The notes under the pieces were generated by a model that made no database searches, was not told the origin of the DNA, and saw only the letters and a list, made by a program, of their open reading frames with translations. A stretch of 64,000 nt of DNA from positions 62,001 through 126,000 of the forward strand of contig NZ_DATIND010000149.1 of NCBI RefSeq assembly GCF_035474595.1, read 5' to 3'. This document shows, one piece after another, positions 37,392 to 46,033 of this stretch; the first letter of the stretch is position 1, and each line of letters starts with the position of its first letter. This DNA is from Longimicrobium sp. (GTDB lineage: Bacteria > Gemmatimonadota > Gemmatimonadetes > Longimicrobiales > Longimicrobiaceae). The position numbers and the translations under genes are program-made.

Positions 37392-38192
37392 TCAGCGGGA
37401 CCCGCCGGCCCGGAAGGTGAAGCGGTTTCCGGAGGCGTTGCCGAAGCGGTTTTCCTGCTTCTCGTTCCCGGAGCCGGGAGCGACTTCGAAGAGCGCGTCG
37501 TCTCCGCGGAACGTTTCGAAGACGTTCACCTGGCGGGCATCGGCCGGCTGCGCGCTCCCGCCGTCCGGCAAGCGGGCTTCGGCCGGCGGCGTGACGAGGG
37601 GCACCGCCGGGTCCACGCCGGGGCGGACGCGCAGCACGGGGATGGCGGCCTCGACGTTCCCTTCGAGCTCGAGCTGGCTGATGGCGAGCTCGAACGATGC
37701 CTGCACCGTCTGCCCCATCGCCAGCGCGCCGTAGAAGGCCTGCGCGAAGACGACCGCCGACGGATCGGTGAGGGGCCGGTTCATCCCGATGGCGTAGTCC
37801 ACCACCTCGCCCAGCGCCTCGACGATGGGCAGGGTGTCGCACCCGTTCAGGAACACCACGCGGATACACTCGCGCAGGATGCCGAACAGCTTCGCCAGCG
37901 CCTCCTTTCCCACCGGGCGCGGCCGGCCGTGCTCGTCGCCCAGGTAGAGCACGCCGGTGCCTCCGCCGTGGCCGGCGAAGTGCACGATCTGCGGGTCGTG
38001 CCGCAGCAGCGCGTCCTGCAGGTCGCGCCTGCGCGTGGCGAAGCACGCCACCAGCTCCACCCGGTCGCGTGCGCTTCCCTTCCGGATGGCATGGTCCATG
38101 GCGCGCACCTCCTCGTCGAGCCGCAGCGGCGCCCGGTCGCGGAACGGGTCCGACGCCAGGAACAGCACCTTGATCTTGTCCATCATGCGCAT
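37392..38192 (-). CDS. CHAT-domain protease, soluble, operon 2
   Basis: A 266-residue protein of the same CHAT family as 11545 and 29052: start KIKVLFLASDP, LRLDEEVRAMDHAI, catalytic His75 (IVHFAGHGG) and Cys118 (VVFLNGCDT). Unlike the other two it lacks a TM segment and ends in a disordered tail (SAQPADARQVNVFETF). It is thus probably cytosolic. GGAGG stands 4 bases before the ATG at 38192; ATG codons at 38186 and 38183 are also possible. It lies between the motor genes and the caspase-like gene, so it is a candidate executioner. Confidence 0.88.
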   Translation of the reverse strand: MRMMDKIKVLFLASDPFRDRAPLRLDEEVRAMDHAIRKGSARDRVELVACFATRRRDLQDALLRHDPQIVHFAGHGGGTGVLYLGDEHGRPRPVGKEALAKLFGILRECIRVVFLNGCDTLPIVEALGEVVDYAIGMNRPLTDPSAVVFAQAFYGALAMGQTVQASFELAISQLELEGNVEAAIPVLRVRPGVDPAVPLVTPPAEARLPDGGSAQPADARQVNVFETFRGDDALFEVAPGSGNEKQENRFGNASGNRFTFRAGGSR

Positions 38193-38264
38193 CTTTCCTC
38201 CCAGATTGGCTTTAAGAGCGCTGCTGCGCGTGTCGTTCGTCTGGTGTCGGGAGCGCGGCTCCGG

Positions 38265-39104
38265 TCAGTCCCGCCACCCTCCGCGCATCACCGGACGGTC
38301 CAGGTGAAACGCCATCTCCAGCGGGAAGTCGGGGTCGGGCGTTCCCAGCATCATGATCTGCGGCTCCTGCTGCGGGTTCTCGTACCGCACGCATTCGCAC
38401 AGACGCCCGTGCAGCGCGCAGAAGCTGTCGCGGAACGCTCCGCCCTTCCAGAGCTCCAGCAGGTGGCGGGTGTAAAGTCCCTCCCGCGCCCTCTGCCCTT
38501 CGGCTGCGCCCGTCATCATCAGCACGCTGGCCCTGATCCCGTCGTCGTGAGAGGGCGCGCGCGAGATGCACGACGCCACCGGCTGCGCGAACTGCTTCAC
38601 CCCCCGCAGCACCGGTTCGGCGGAGCGGTAGACGGGCCGGTCCAGGGCGGGCGACAGGTTGGGATACCGGGCCATCACGTCGCCGTAGCGGCCCATCCCA
38701 CCGCCGAAGCAGCTCTCGCTCACGACCAGCACGCGCGTTCCGGGCGCCGCCACCCTCCAGATCGCCGCAAGCTCGTCGTCGATCAGGTCGGCGTCGTGCA
38801 GGCACCACGTCTCGTCCCACCCGTCCCGCTCGTCGCCGTCCGCGTCGGGCACGTGCGAGCCATGGCCCGAGAAGGAGACGAAAAGGGTGTGGCCGGGCTC
38901 CAGCGCCCGCGCGGCGGCGGAGAGAAGGCCGCCGACCGCGTTCCGGGTGGCGTCGGCGCCGCGCAGCACGTGGATGGCGCCGTAGCCCGCCTGGTGTGCG
39001 AGCTCCGCCATCTTCCACGCATTCTCTTCGCTCAGTGACAGCGGGCACTCGCTGGTCGAGGCCGGATGGTTCACTCCGATGTGGATCGAGGTACCGCGTG
39101 CCAT
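38265..39104 (-). CDS. Caspase-like (peptidase C14/metacaspase) protease
   Basis: A 279-residue protein. The p20-like domain shows SIHIGVNHP at the start, catalytic His81 in FVSFSGHGSHVPD followed by DGDERDGWDETW, and catalytic Cys132 in VVSESCFGGG. This order is that of metacaspase-type C14 peptidases, which cut after Arg or Lys; acidic residues around the pocket (DETW, DDE) fit. C-terminal sequence (LDRPVMRGGWRD) is unremarkable. A second, distinct clan CD protease beside a CHAT protease in one operon is unusual. Start at 39104 gives the family N-terminus. Confidence 0.85.
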   Translation of the reverse strand: MARGTSIHIGVNHPASTSECPLSLSEENAWKMAELAHQAGYGAIHVLRGADATRNAVGGLLSAAARALEPGHTLFVSFSGHGSHVPDADGDERDGWDETWCLHDADLIDDELAAIWRVAAPGTRVLVVSESCFGGGMGRYGDVMARYPNLSPALDRPVYRSAEPVLRGVKQFAQPVASCISRAPSHDDGIRASVLMMTGAAEGQRAREGLYTRHLLELWKGGAFRDSFCALHGRLCECVRYENPQQEPQIMMLGTPDPDFPLEMAFHLDRPVMRGGWRD

Positions 39105-39166
39105 GGCCGGTCTCCGGGCGTGGGGGCGGGCCGCCGCAGACACGGCGGCACCGGATCGAGCCTGGA

Positions 39167-40006
39167 TCAGCCGCCCCCCCCGCCGCTGACGCCGGCGACC
39201 AGGCAGGTGTACGGCATCCCGCCCATGTCGGGGGGAATGGCCTCGCACGGGTTGGCGAGCGGCGGGCAGTCAGCCAGCTTTCCCCAGTACCGGGGGAGCA
39301 CGGTGGGGACGGGCCCGCCGAAAAGGGTGTAGTAGGCGGAGAAGTGGTGTGGGGTGAAGCCCGGCGCGGGAACCGGCTGGCGGGCGACGGGGAGCGGCTC
39401 CGGCGGCAGGTCTTGCGTGGTCTCGTGATACATGACCAAGTTCACCCGGCCGTTCATGGGGAACAAGGTTCCCAGCGCCTTCTGCTCGCCGCCTCCGCCG
39501 ATGGGTTCAGACACCAGCGTGAGCTGCTCGCCCTCCACGTCGGAGATCTCCCACTCCACCCGGTGCGCGATCGGGCGGAACTCGCCGGGGCGCCACTCCC
39601 AGCACACCCCCGGCGACACTCGCGTGATCCGCCCGGCGCCCAGCGTCATGCGTGCCGTCAGCTTTTTCCCCGTGTCGGAGCCCAGGTGGTCGGGGTCCAC
39701 CGCGCGTTGCGTGATCTCGCGCAGGTCCACGATGTGGCTGCACAAGGCGAGGTCGGCTTCGTCGCCGGCCACGGGTGTCACCTGCCGGCCCGAAAGCGGG
39801 GCCATGGCGGTGATGCCGGTGGGCGTACCCGCTGCCGCCAGGTGCCCCGTGTCGAACGCCAGTGCCGCCACGTGCCGGTCTGCCCCGCAGTGGTCGCCGA
39901 ACATCCCCGGCATCAGCACGTGCATCCGGCCGGTGTTTCCGCCGCTGGCGGGCTCGGGCACGAAGAGGCAAAGTCCCGAGAACGTGATCCGAAGGGTGAA
40001 GGCCAT
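39167..40006 (-). CDS. Unknown 279-residue protein, first gene of operon 2
   Basis: The protein begins MAFTLRITFSGLCLFVPE and is strand-rich throughout, with ARMTLGAGRITRVS, WEISDVEGEQLTLVSEP and VNLVMYHETT segments, suggesting a beta-sandwich. Cys residues are scattered. There is no signal peptide or TM segment. I do not recognise the family. It is 62 bases upstream of the caspase-like gene, so it may be its substrate, inhibitor or sensor. Confidence 0.6.
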   Translation of the reverse strand: MAFTLRITFSGLCLFVPEPASGGNTGRMHVLMPGMFGDHCGADRHVAALAFDTGHLAAAGTPTGITAMAPLSGRQVTPVAGDEADLALCSHIVDLREITQRAVDPDHLGSDTGKKLTARMTLGAGRITRVSPGVCWEWRPGEFRPIAHRVEWEISDVEGEQLTLVSEPIGGGGEQKALGTLFPMNGRVNLVMYHETTQDLPPEPLPVARQPVPAPGFTPHHFSAYYTLFGGPVPTVLPRYWGKLADCPPLANPCEAIPPDMGGMPYTCLVAGVSGGGGG

Positions 40007-40089
40007 CGTCTTTGCAGCCTTGTCTGAGGGTGGTCTTTCCATTCCGCGGGACGCGGACCCCGGCCGTCGTCCGGGTGCGGCACATTCGT

Positions 40090-40117
40090 CGGACGGGCCT
40101 TCCGCGATTCCCGTCCG
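40090..40117. promoter_or_regulatory. Inverted repeat in the divergent operon 2/sigma-factor region
   Basis: CGGACGGG and CCCGTCCG are separated by 12 bases in the 176-base gap between the two divergent genes. It could be an operator, but such repeats also occur by chance at this GC content. Confidence 0.3.
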
Positions 40118-40182
40118 CCGTCCTCTGGAGTGCTCTCCCGTCTGGCGTGCCGCGCGATCCAACGTTTTGCGGGCGGCTGCAG

Positions 40183-40968
40183 ATGCTTGACCGCGAGGCC
40201 GCCGAGGCGCTCTTCCTGAAGCACCTCGACTGGGTCGACAAGGTCGCCTCCATTGCCTGCAGCAATCATGGCGTCTGGGGCGCCGACGCCGAAGACTTCG
40301 CTGCCTGGGTGCGGATGAAGCTGGTGGAGGACGACTACGCCGTGGTGCGCCGCTTCCGCGGCGATTCCGAGATCAAGACGTACCTGGCGTCCGTGGTCGT
40401 CCGGCACTTCGTCAACTTCAATCGCGCGCAGCGGGGCCGCTGGCGTATTTCGGCGGCGGCGGAGCGGCTGGGCGCGCCCGCGGCGGACGTCGAGACGCTG
40501 GTGCGCCGCGACGGCTACACCCTGCAGCAGGCGGGGGAGAAGCTGCGCACCGCGGGCCGCACCACGCTCTCGGACGCCGAGCTCGCGCGCCTGCTCGATC
40601 AGCTGCCCGAGCGTGCGCCGCTGCGCCCCGTCGTGGGAGAGCCGGCTACGGGGCTGGATGGCGCGCCCGGCGCCTCGCGTGCGGACGAGCGGGTGATCGA
40701 GGCCGAGGCCGAGGGTCGGCGCGCGGAGATGCTGGGTGCGCTCGGGACGGCCATGGAGCAGTTGGAACTGGAGGAGCAGCTGATCGTGCAACTGCACTTT
40801 GCCGAGGGGCACACCCTGGCCGACGTGGCCCGTGCCCTGCGCCTGGAGCAGAAACCGCTGTACCGGCGCGTCGAGCGCCTGCGCGTCCGGTTGCGCGCGG
40901 TCCTGGAAAGCGCAGGGTTGGGCGGAGACGACGTGCGGGGCCTCCTTTACGAGCTTGACGCACCATGA
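40183..40968 (+). CDS. Sigma-70 family (ECF-like) RNA polymerase sigma factor
   Basis: A 261-residue protein. Region 2 is visible at the N-terminus (LFLKHLDWVDKVASIAC, DAEDFAAWVRMKLVED, FRGDSEIKTYLASVVVRHFVNF, shortened), region 4 at the C-terminus (LELEEQLIVQLHFAEGHTLADVARAL, shortened, then LRLEQKPLYRRVERLRVRL). Between them lies an insert of about 90 residues (residues 100-190) with its own helical segments (LQQAGEKLRT), longer than in usual ECF factors. It would direct polymerase to a small regulon, plausibly this island. It is divergent from operon 2 and followed by an anti-sigma-like gene. Confidence 0.8.
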   Translation: MLDREAAEALFLKHLDWVDKVASIACSNHGVWGADAEDFAAWVRMKLVEDDYAVVRRFRGDSEIKTYLASVVVRHFVNFNRAQRGRWRISAAAERLGAPAADVETLVRRDGYTLQQAGEKLRTAGRTTLSDAELARLLDQLPERAPLRPVVGEPATGLDGAPGASRADERVIEAEAEGRRAEMLGALGTAMEQLELEEQLIVQLHFAEGHTLADVARALRLEQKPLYRRVERLRVRLRAVLESAGLGGDDVRGLLYELDAP

Positions 40969-41014
40969 GCGAGCGAAATCGCGGGCGCCGAGAGTCCCTG
41001 GCGGGAGGTTGCCG

Positions 41015-42022
41015 GTGAGCGATCACGGGAGCGACGACGAGCGGCTGGCCGCCTTCCTGGATGGCCGGATGGACGTTCGCAGCCGAAAAGAGATGCTGGC
41101 CCACCTGACCGGGAGCGACGAGGACCGCGCGGTCCTCGCCGGCACCGCGGCCATCCTGCGCCAGCTGGAAGAGGCGGGCGCCGGCGCACCGGGGCAGGCG
41201 TCTGCAGCCGCGTCAGGTCTGGAGTCTGTGGACAGGGTCGTGGCGGAGGGCGTGATCCCCCTGGACACGCGCCGCACCTCGCGGCCCGAGCCCGATCACA
41301 AGGTCCGTCCGACGCGCGCGCCGGTCCTCCGGTGGATGGCTGCTGCGGCGGCGGTGGTGGGCATCGCGCTGATCACCGGACGTGCGCTGCGCACCCGCGC
41401 CTCCGTCGCCGGCGAGCCGGTGCGCCTCGTCACGCGGCTGGCGCACGGCGCCGAGGGGCTGCCCGCGGGGTGGACCGAGCGGCGGCCGTGGACGTCCGTG
41501 CGCGGAGACGACCGGGGCGGCGCCACGTCACCCGGCGAGCGGTTGGCGAGATCCGCACGTGCCGGCGCGATGCTGGTGGACCTCGCCGTGGCAGTGCAGG
41601 CGCGCGACGCCGCGGCAACGCGGGTGCTCGCGATCCAGCTCGCCGGCCGTTTCGATCCACAGGGAGGACGCAGCGGCGCGCTCCGCAGGATCGCCGACGG
41701 CGCGGCGGGGAGCCCGGAGCGGCTGCGGCCGCTGATCGGCGAGGCCACGGAGCGGATCGCAAAGCGGCTGGACCGGGACGCGCTACGGCTGGGCGCCTGG
41801 ACCGAGGCTGCGGGGCTGGCCGCCGCGTGGCAGGACGCCGGCTTCTTCCGCGGCGGCGAGACGCGCCGGATGCTCGACCAGGCCGGGCGGCTGACCGCAG
41901 CGGATCCGCCGGCCCACGCGGCGGTGCAGCAGGTGCGGCTTCTGCTGGCGGCCGATCCCCTGCGATGGGAGGCGCTCGCACCCGCGATCGACGCGTTGGC
42001 CCGCGAGCTCGCGAGCGAGTGA
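41015..42022 (+). CDS. Putative membrane anti-sigma factor
   Basis: A 335-residue protein starting at GTG 41015 with GGGAGG upstream. The N-terminal 60 residues (DERLAAFLDGRMDVRSRKEMLAHL, shortened) resemble an anti-sigma domain but lack the His/Cys zinc ligands of the ZAS type. One TM helix follows near 105-125 (WMAAAAAVVGIALITGRAL), then a helical outside region with Ala-rich repeats. Its place directly after a sigma factor supports an anti-sigma role; the sequence alone is weak evidence. Confidence 0.55.
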   Translation: MSDHGSDDERLAAFLDGRMDVRSRKEMLAHLTGSDEDRAVLAGTAAILRQLEEAGAGAPGQASAAASGLESVDRVVAEGVIPLDTRRTSRPEPDHKVRPTRAPVLRWMAAAAAVVGIALITGRALRTRASVAGEPVRLVTRLAHGAEGLPAGWTERRPWTSVRGDDRGGATSPGERLARSARAGAMLVDLAVAVQARDAAATRVLAIQLAGRFDPQGGRSGALRRIADGAAGSPERLRPLIGEATERIAKRLDRDALRLGAWTEAAGLAAAWQDAGFFRGGETRRMLDQAGRLTAADPPAHAAVQQVRLLLAADPLRWEALAPAIDALARELASE

Positions 42023-42089
42023 GCCGAAGCCGCGGATCGCCGCGAGCTCCCGGACGCGCCGCGGTGGGCGTACGGGAGTCGTTTCACAC

Positions 42090-45000
42090 TCAGCTCCCGA
42101 TGTAGCGGAATCCGGCCCACGCCGCGGGGGAGTGCCGCGCGGGGTCGTTCGAGCGGAGCAACTCCAGCTGGGCCTCGCGCAACGCCGCGGCTGGGTCGGC
42201 CGAGCGGCGGTAGGCGCGATGGAACGCCAGCATCAATGGCTGCGTCAGCCGGTCGTCGGCCTCCCACAGCCTTCCCACCACCCCGCCCGCGCCCGCCGCC
42301 AGCAACGCACCGGAAAATCCCGCCAGCCCGCCCGAGCGCCCCTCGCGCGAGCGCACCGTCCGGCACGCCGCGAGCACAACCAGGCGCACGCCGCGGAGCT
42401 GGAGCGCGTTCACGGCTTCCGCCGTGAGGCGCCCGGTGGTGCCCGACCCCGCGAGCACCAGGGCCGACTGCTCCGGCCGGGCATCGTCGAACACCGCATG
42501 GCCGGCGTAGTGAATGACGCTGGCTCCCGGTGCGCGGTCGCGCAGGGCGTCGCGCGTAGCGGCGGGGCCCTGGAGCACCACGCTCGCCCTGTACATCATG
42601 CGAAGCGAGTCGACCTCCGCCCGCGCGCCACGAAGTCTGTCGAGCGTGGGATACTGCGTCGGGTCGAACGCAGGGTCGGCCACGAGCAGCGCAGGGGCCG
42701 ACCGGTCGGCTGGGGGTGCGGACCGGGCTGCTTCGGCCAGGGTGGCGGCGAAGCGCAGCGGGTGATCTTGCACCAGATAGCGGGCCCGTCTGGCGTCCAG
42801 CAGGACGTCGAAGGGCACGCCGGCGATCTCGCCGTCCACGAGGATCACCAGCGGCGTCTCGGCCCGGCCGAGGCGGTTTTCGACCGGCCGCACCAGCAGC
42901 TCGTAAAGCCGGGCGAGGTCCGGGCGGGCGAACGCCGCCCGGGCCGGCGACTCCAGCGCGGCGACGCTCCGTTCGATCATCGTGAGGACGTTGCCGCGGC
43001 TGACGGTCCGACGCAGCAGGCGCACGTCGGTTCCGCGCAATGTCCACGTGAGCAGCGTGTCGCCGATCAGGGCGTACTCCACCGCCACCTGCCCGGGGGG
43101 TGCCGCAGGCAGGCCGGTACCCAGCGCGGAAGCCCCGTATCCGGGCGCGAACGAGACGCGGCCGCGCTCGACCGCCTGCAGCGCGGCGATGGTGTCGCCG
43201 GCGTGGAGGTGAAGCATCACCAGCTGGTCGAACCGGCTGCGCGCCTGCTCCATCACCGCCACACGTAACGAGGCGTCCCCAAGGCTCTGGGATAGCCCGT
43301 GAATGCGGGTGGTGGCGGCGTTCAGGTCGGCAGTTGCGGACGAGAGCTCCCGCCGCGCGAGCCGCACGTCGGCCCGCTGGAGGAGTGCGGGGAGAAGCCA
43401 CGCCGAGTTGCCGTCTTTGGTGAAAAAGGCCACAGCGGAGTCCAGGTCCGCCACCGATGCTGTGTCGGGGGCTACAAGTGCCCGCGAGTAACCGACTGTC
43501 CTCGTGAGCCACTTGCGAGGTCTCGAGGCGCGAATTGTCCTGACGAGCGAATCGGCGCGATACAAATCCTCTGACGCTTCCTCCTGTCGACCTCTGGCCC
43601 ACCGGGTACGAGCCCTGCCAAGCAGCGCCTCCACCAGGTGGCGCACCCGCTTCTCGCGCAGGGCCACGGAGACGTCTTCATCCTGAACGACCAAGGCCGC
43701 CCGTGGCATCTGATCGACCGTCGCGCAGTTCGCAAGCACCAGAAGCGTGTTGTGGAGCCGAACGGATGAACGATGCTCACGCAGCGACATCAGCCCGCGG
43801 TGCATCAAACGGTACGCGGCCAACGTGTCTCGTTGAGCGTAGGCCGCTTCCCCTTCCATCTGCCACTGTGCCGCTGTGTACTCGGTTTCACCCGCACGTT
43901 CGAACAGCCGGGCTGCGGCTTGGTACGCAGCGCGGGCTTCCGCGGGATGGCCGTTGCGAAGCAGCCCGGAACCTCTGATCCAGAGTGCACGCGCGACCAG
44001 CGCCGGGTTCCGTAGCGAATCGATCCGGAGCAGCACGGCTTGGAGCCTTGAATCCGCTTCGGCGAACTGCCCGTCGAAAATGAGTGTCGCGGCGCCAAAG
44101 ACTTCCGCCGAGCGCGTCAGAACTGGAGAGAACGGTGCCGCACGCGCCGCGCGGGCGAAGGAGTCTCGGGCGGCGGCGTGCTCCCCGCTTTCATTCAGCA
44201 CTTGACCTGCCGCGTAAGCGCGGTGCGCGCGGGCTAACAGGCGAGTCGCTGCTGGATCGTCCCTGACCGCCCGAATCGCTCGGACCGCGTCCGCGAGCGA
44301 GGCATCTCCACCGCGCGCTTCCAACGCGCCGCCCAGTTGTTCCGCGAGCTGCAGCAACTCCGCGGTCCGGGCCGGGTTCCCGGCCTCGTGCGCGCTCCCC
44401 CAGTCACCCAGCACCGAATCCCAGCCGTACAGCCGCGCCTCCTGCGGATTCGCCCCGGCGAACGCGCGCACCTCCGCTTCGGGAGCTCCGGGCTGGGGCG
44501 GCTCTTCGGTCATCGGGGGATGGCGAAGCAAGCTGCGCCGCTCCCGCGCCTCTTCGGCCCACCTGCTCGTCGAGTCGCTGCGCAGGTAGTCTGTCCAGGC
44601 GATCTTGGCCTGCTCATCCAGTCCCAGCGTTTGCAGCGCGAGAGCGGTGTTGAACCGCGCGGCCGGGTTGTGGGGCTCGGTGGCGACTGCCTCGAGTGCG
44701 TAGTTCAACCCTTCCAGCAGGTCGCGCGGATTCTGGGTGCGCTGGGCGCGGACGAGGTGCGCGGCCGACAGGTCGACCAGCAGCGGCACCCGCCGGCGCG
44801 AGAGCCGCAGCGCCCTGGACAGCCGGGTGATCGCCGCGCTGGCCGCCTGCTCCGTGTCGTCATCGCCGACGATCGCCAGCAGCGCCGATGCCTGAAGCGA
44901 ATCCGGATCGGAGCTTTCCCCCGCATCGGCCAGCGCCTCGAAGCCATCCAGTCGGCCGGCGTCGGCTCCGCACGATTCCCGGGGCACCGTTTCACCCGTC

Positions 45001-45227
45001 CGAGGCCGAAGGACGGAGCACGGGTGGTATTCGACCGGGATGGAGAAACGCGGCGAGAGAACGCGGGCGGGCCGCGAAGCCACGAGCTTGCTCACAACCG
45101 TGACGTGCGAGAACCCACGGCGGGTGCCGGCCACCATCACTCCAAGGACGGTGGCGCCGCCCAGCAGCAGAAGGGGCCAGCATTTCAGCAGTGGGCGCGG
45201 CGAGCGCCGTAATGAGGGCTGAGACAT
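42090..45227 (-). CDS. TPR-CHAT protein with N-terminal membrane anchor
   Basis: A 1045-residue protein. A TM helix near residues 20-38 (LLLLGGATVLGVMVAG) anchors it, with the rest probably periplasmic. Residues about 100-650 are TPR-like (LEGLNYALEAVATEP, ARFNTALALQTLGLDEQAK). The C-terminal CHAT domain (about 750-1045) has LLVADPAFDP, catalytic His in SVIHYAGHAVFDD, Cys in LVVLAACRTVRS and ends AAWAGFRYIGS. This is the classical TPR-CHAT architecture. It is convergent with the anti-sigma gene and has its own promoter, so it is probably a separate sensor protease. Confidence 0.85.
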   Translation of the reverse strand: MSQPSLRRSPRPLLKCWPLLLLGGATVLGVMVAGTRRGFSHVTVVSKLVASRPARVLSPRFSIPVEYHPCSVLRPRTGETVPRESCGADAGRLDGFEALADAGESSDPDSLQASALLAIVGDDDTEQAASAAITRLSRALRLSRRRVPLLVDLSAAHLVRAQRTQNPRDLLEGLNYALEAVATEPHNPAARFNTALALQTLGLDEQAKIAWTDYLRSDSTSRWAEEARERRSLLRHPPMTEEPPQPGAPEAEVRAFAGANPQEARLYGWDSVLGDWGSAHEAGNPARTAELLQLAEQLGGALEARGGDASLADAVRAIRAVRDDPAATRLLARAHRAYAAGQVLNESGEHAAARDSFARAARAAPFSPVLTRSAEVFGAATLIFDGQFAEADSRLQAVLLRIDSLRNPALVARALWIRGSGLLRNGHPAEARAAYQAAARLFERAGETEYTAAQWQMEGEAAYAQRDTLAAYRLMHRGLMSLREHRSSVRLHNTLLVLANCATVDQMPRAALVVQDEDVSVALREKRVRHLVEALLGRARTRWARGRQEEASEDLYRADSLVRTIRASRPRKWLTRTVGYSRALVAPDTASVADLDSAVAFFTKDGNSAWLLPALLQRADVRLARRELSSATADLNAATTRIHGLSQSLGDASLRVAVMEQARSRFDQLVMLHLHAGDTIAALQAVERGRVSFAPGYGASALGTGLPAAPPGQVAVEYALIGDTLLTWTLRGTDVRLLRRTVSRGNVLTMIERSVAALESPARAAFARPDLARLYELLVRPVENRLGRAETPLVILVDGEIAGVPFDVLLDARRARYLVQDHPLRFAATLAEAARSAPPADRSAPALLVADPAFDPTQYPTLDRLRGARAEVDSLRMMYRASVVLQGPAATRDALRDRAPGASVIHYAGHAVFDDARPEQSALVLAGSGTTGRLTAEAVNALQLRGVRLVVLAACRTVRSREGRSGGLAGFSGALLAAGAGGVVGRLWEADDRLTQPLMLAFHRAYRRSADPAAALREAQLELLRSNDPARHSPAAWAGFRYIGS

Positions 45228-45350
45228 GTGTGCGTCACGGATGCGGGAACGTGAAGGAGATGGCAATGATGGAGAGGGAAGAAACCGCAGATCCCAGCGC
45301 AAAGGTGGGGCGCCTGGTTGGGGGAATCGCGCGCCGCCCGCCTCTTGGGA

Positions 45351-45379
45351 ATTGTCTCACGTTACACCAGCAGAGTCAA
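45351..45379 (-). promoter_or_regulatory. Promoter of the TPR-CHAT gene
   Basis: On the minus strand TTGACT (45379-45374) and GACAAT (45356-45351) are separated by 17 bases, matching the sigma-70 consensus at five and four of six positions. The expected start is about 115 bases upstream of the ATG. Confidence 0.55.
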
Positions 45380-45649
45380 CGGTTTATCGGAAGGACACAA
45401 CCTCCCGTGCGCGTCATCACGATTTGGGGGGTTATTTTTTTGGCAACGTGCCGCCGTGCAGTGAGTTCGCCGGCCTGCGGAGCTCGACAGATTCCGGCGA
45501 TCCTGCGCGCGTGGCCTGCCCTCTCTCGCTGTTAAGCCGGTGATCGGGCTTTTCAAGCGCCTTCAAACGGTTGTTCTGCGAGTACGCCGTACTCCCCGTG
45601 TGGTCCGGTAGCCCGAGAGTAAACGATTGGAGTGATGGCTGAATGGATG

Positions 45650-45990
45650 GATGGATTGGATACATCTGTCAGAAGGTCTGTTCGTGGAAGCGTCCGCCCA
45701 ACCGACGAACGAGGCGTCGTTCCTCGCGCGCGAAGGCCCCGCCGATCAAGCGGACAAATCACCGCGGGCTCCTGCGCAACGTCGCCGTTGCTCGGCAACC
45801 GGGGCGCGCCGAAGTCCGTCCCCGCGCTCGCGGTCGCGCTGAACGACGAGGAGCCGCTTGTGCGCGGGCACGCGGTATAGGCGCTCGGCCGCATCGGCAC
45901 CGACGGAGCGAGGCAAGGGCTCGCGAGTAGAGCGGAGGTGGAGATGGATGCGGGATGTGTGAGGAAATCGAGATCGCAATGGAATCCGCA
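45650..45990 (+). pseudogene. Decayed copy of queG 3' part (copy 2)
   Basis: About 340 bases align with intact queG from codons CDICQEVCPWNR (here GYICQKVCSWKR) through the HEAT-like tail (SVPALAVALNDEEPLVRGHAV) to near the C-terminus. A deletion removes the stretch for WMTMTQEEFSRRF, several frameshifts occur, and a TAG interrupts at about 45878 (GCGGTATAGGCGCTC). The first Fe-S motif and the N-terminal domain are absent. Same strand as queG. Confidence 0.88.
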
Positions 45991-46033
45991 GCCGCTCGAC
46001 CGTGAGCTGCAGGCTTCCGAAATCCCGGCGCAC

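Larger units (their letters stand above)
45228..46033. other. 806-base non-coding region around island edge
   Basis: It contains the promoter above, an AT-richer zone at 45415-45445 (GGGGGGTTATTTTTTTGGC), and the queG pseudogene. No intact gene. Confidence 0.6.

Noticed and set aside
13669-40006. A complete Zorya system
   Set aside because: ZorA/ZorB-like genes occur twice, but no ZorC, ZorD (SNF2-like helicase) or ZorE (HNH) could be recognised.
40090-40117. The inverted repeat as a certain operator
   Set aside because: Eight-base GC-rich arms are expected by chance at this composition; it is kept only as a low-confidence site.
43299-43574. Small plus-strand open frames inside the TPR-CHAT gene
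   Set aside because: Antisense shadows with no ribosome-binding site or family resemblance.
11545-45227. Gasdermin or TIR/nucleotidyltransferase partners for the CHAT/caspase proteases
   Set aside because: Looked for a small gasdermin-like protein with a hydrophobic N-terminal domain, a cGAS-like enzyme and TIR domain; none is visible.
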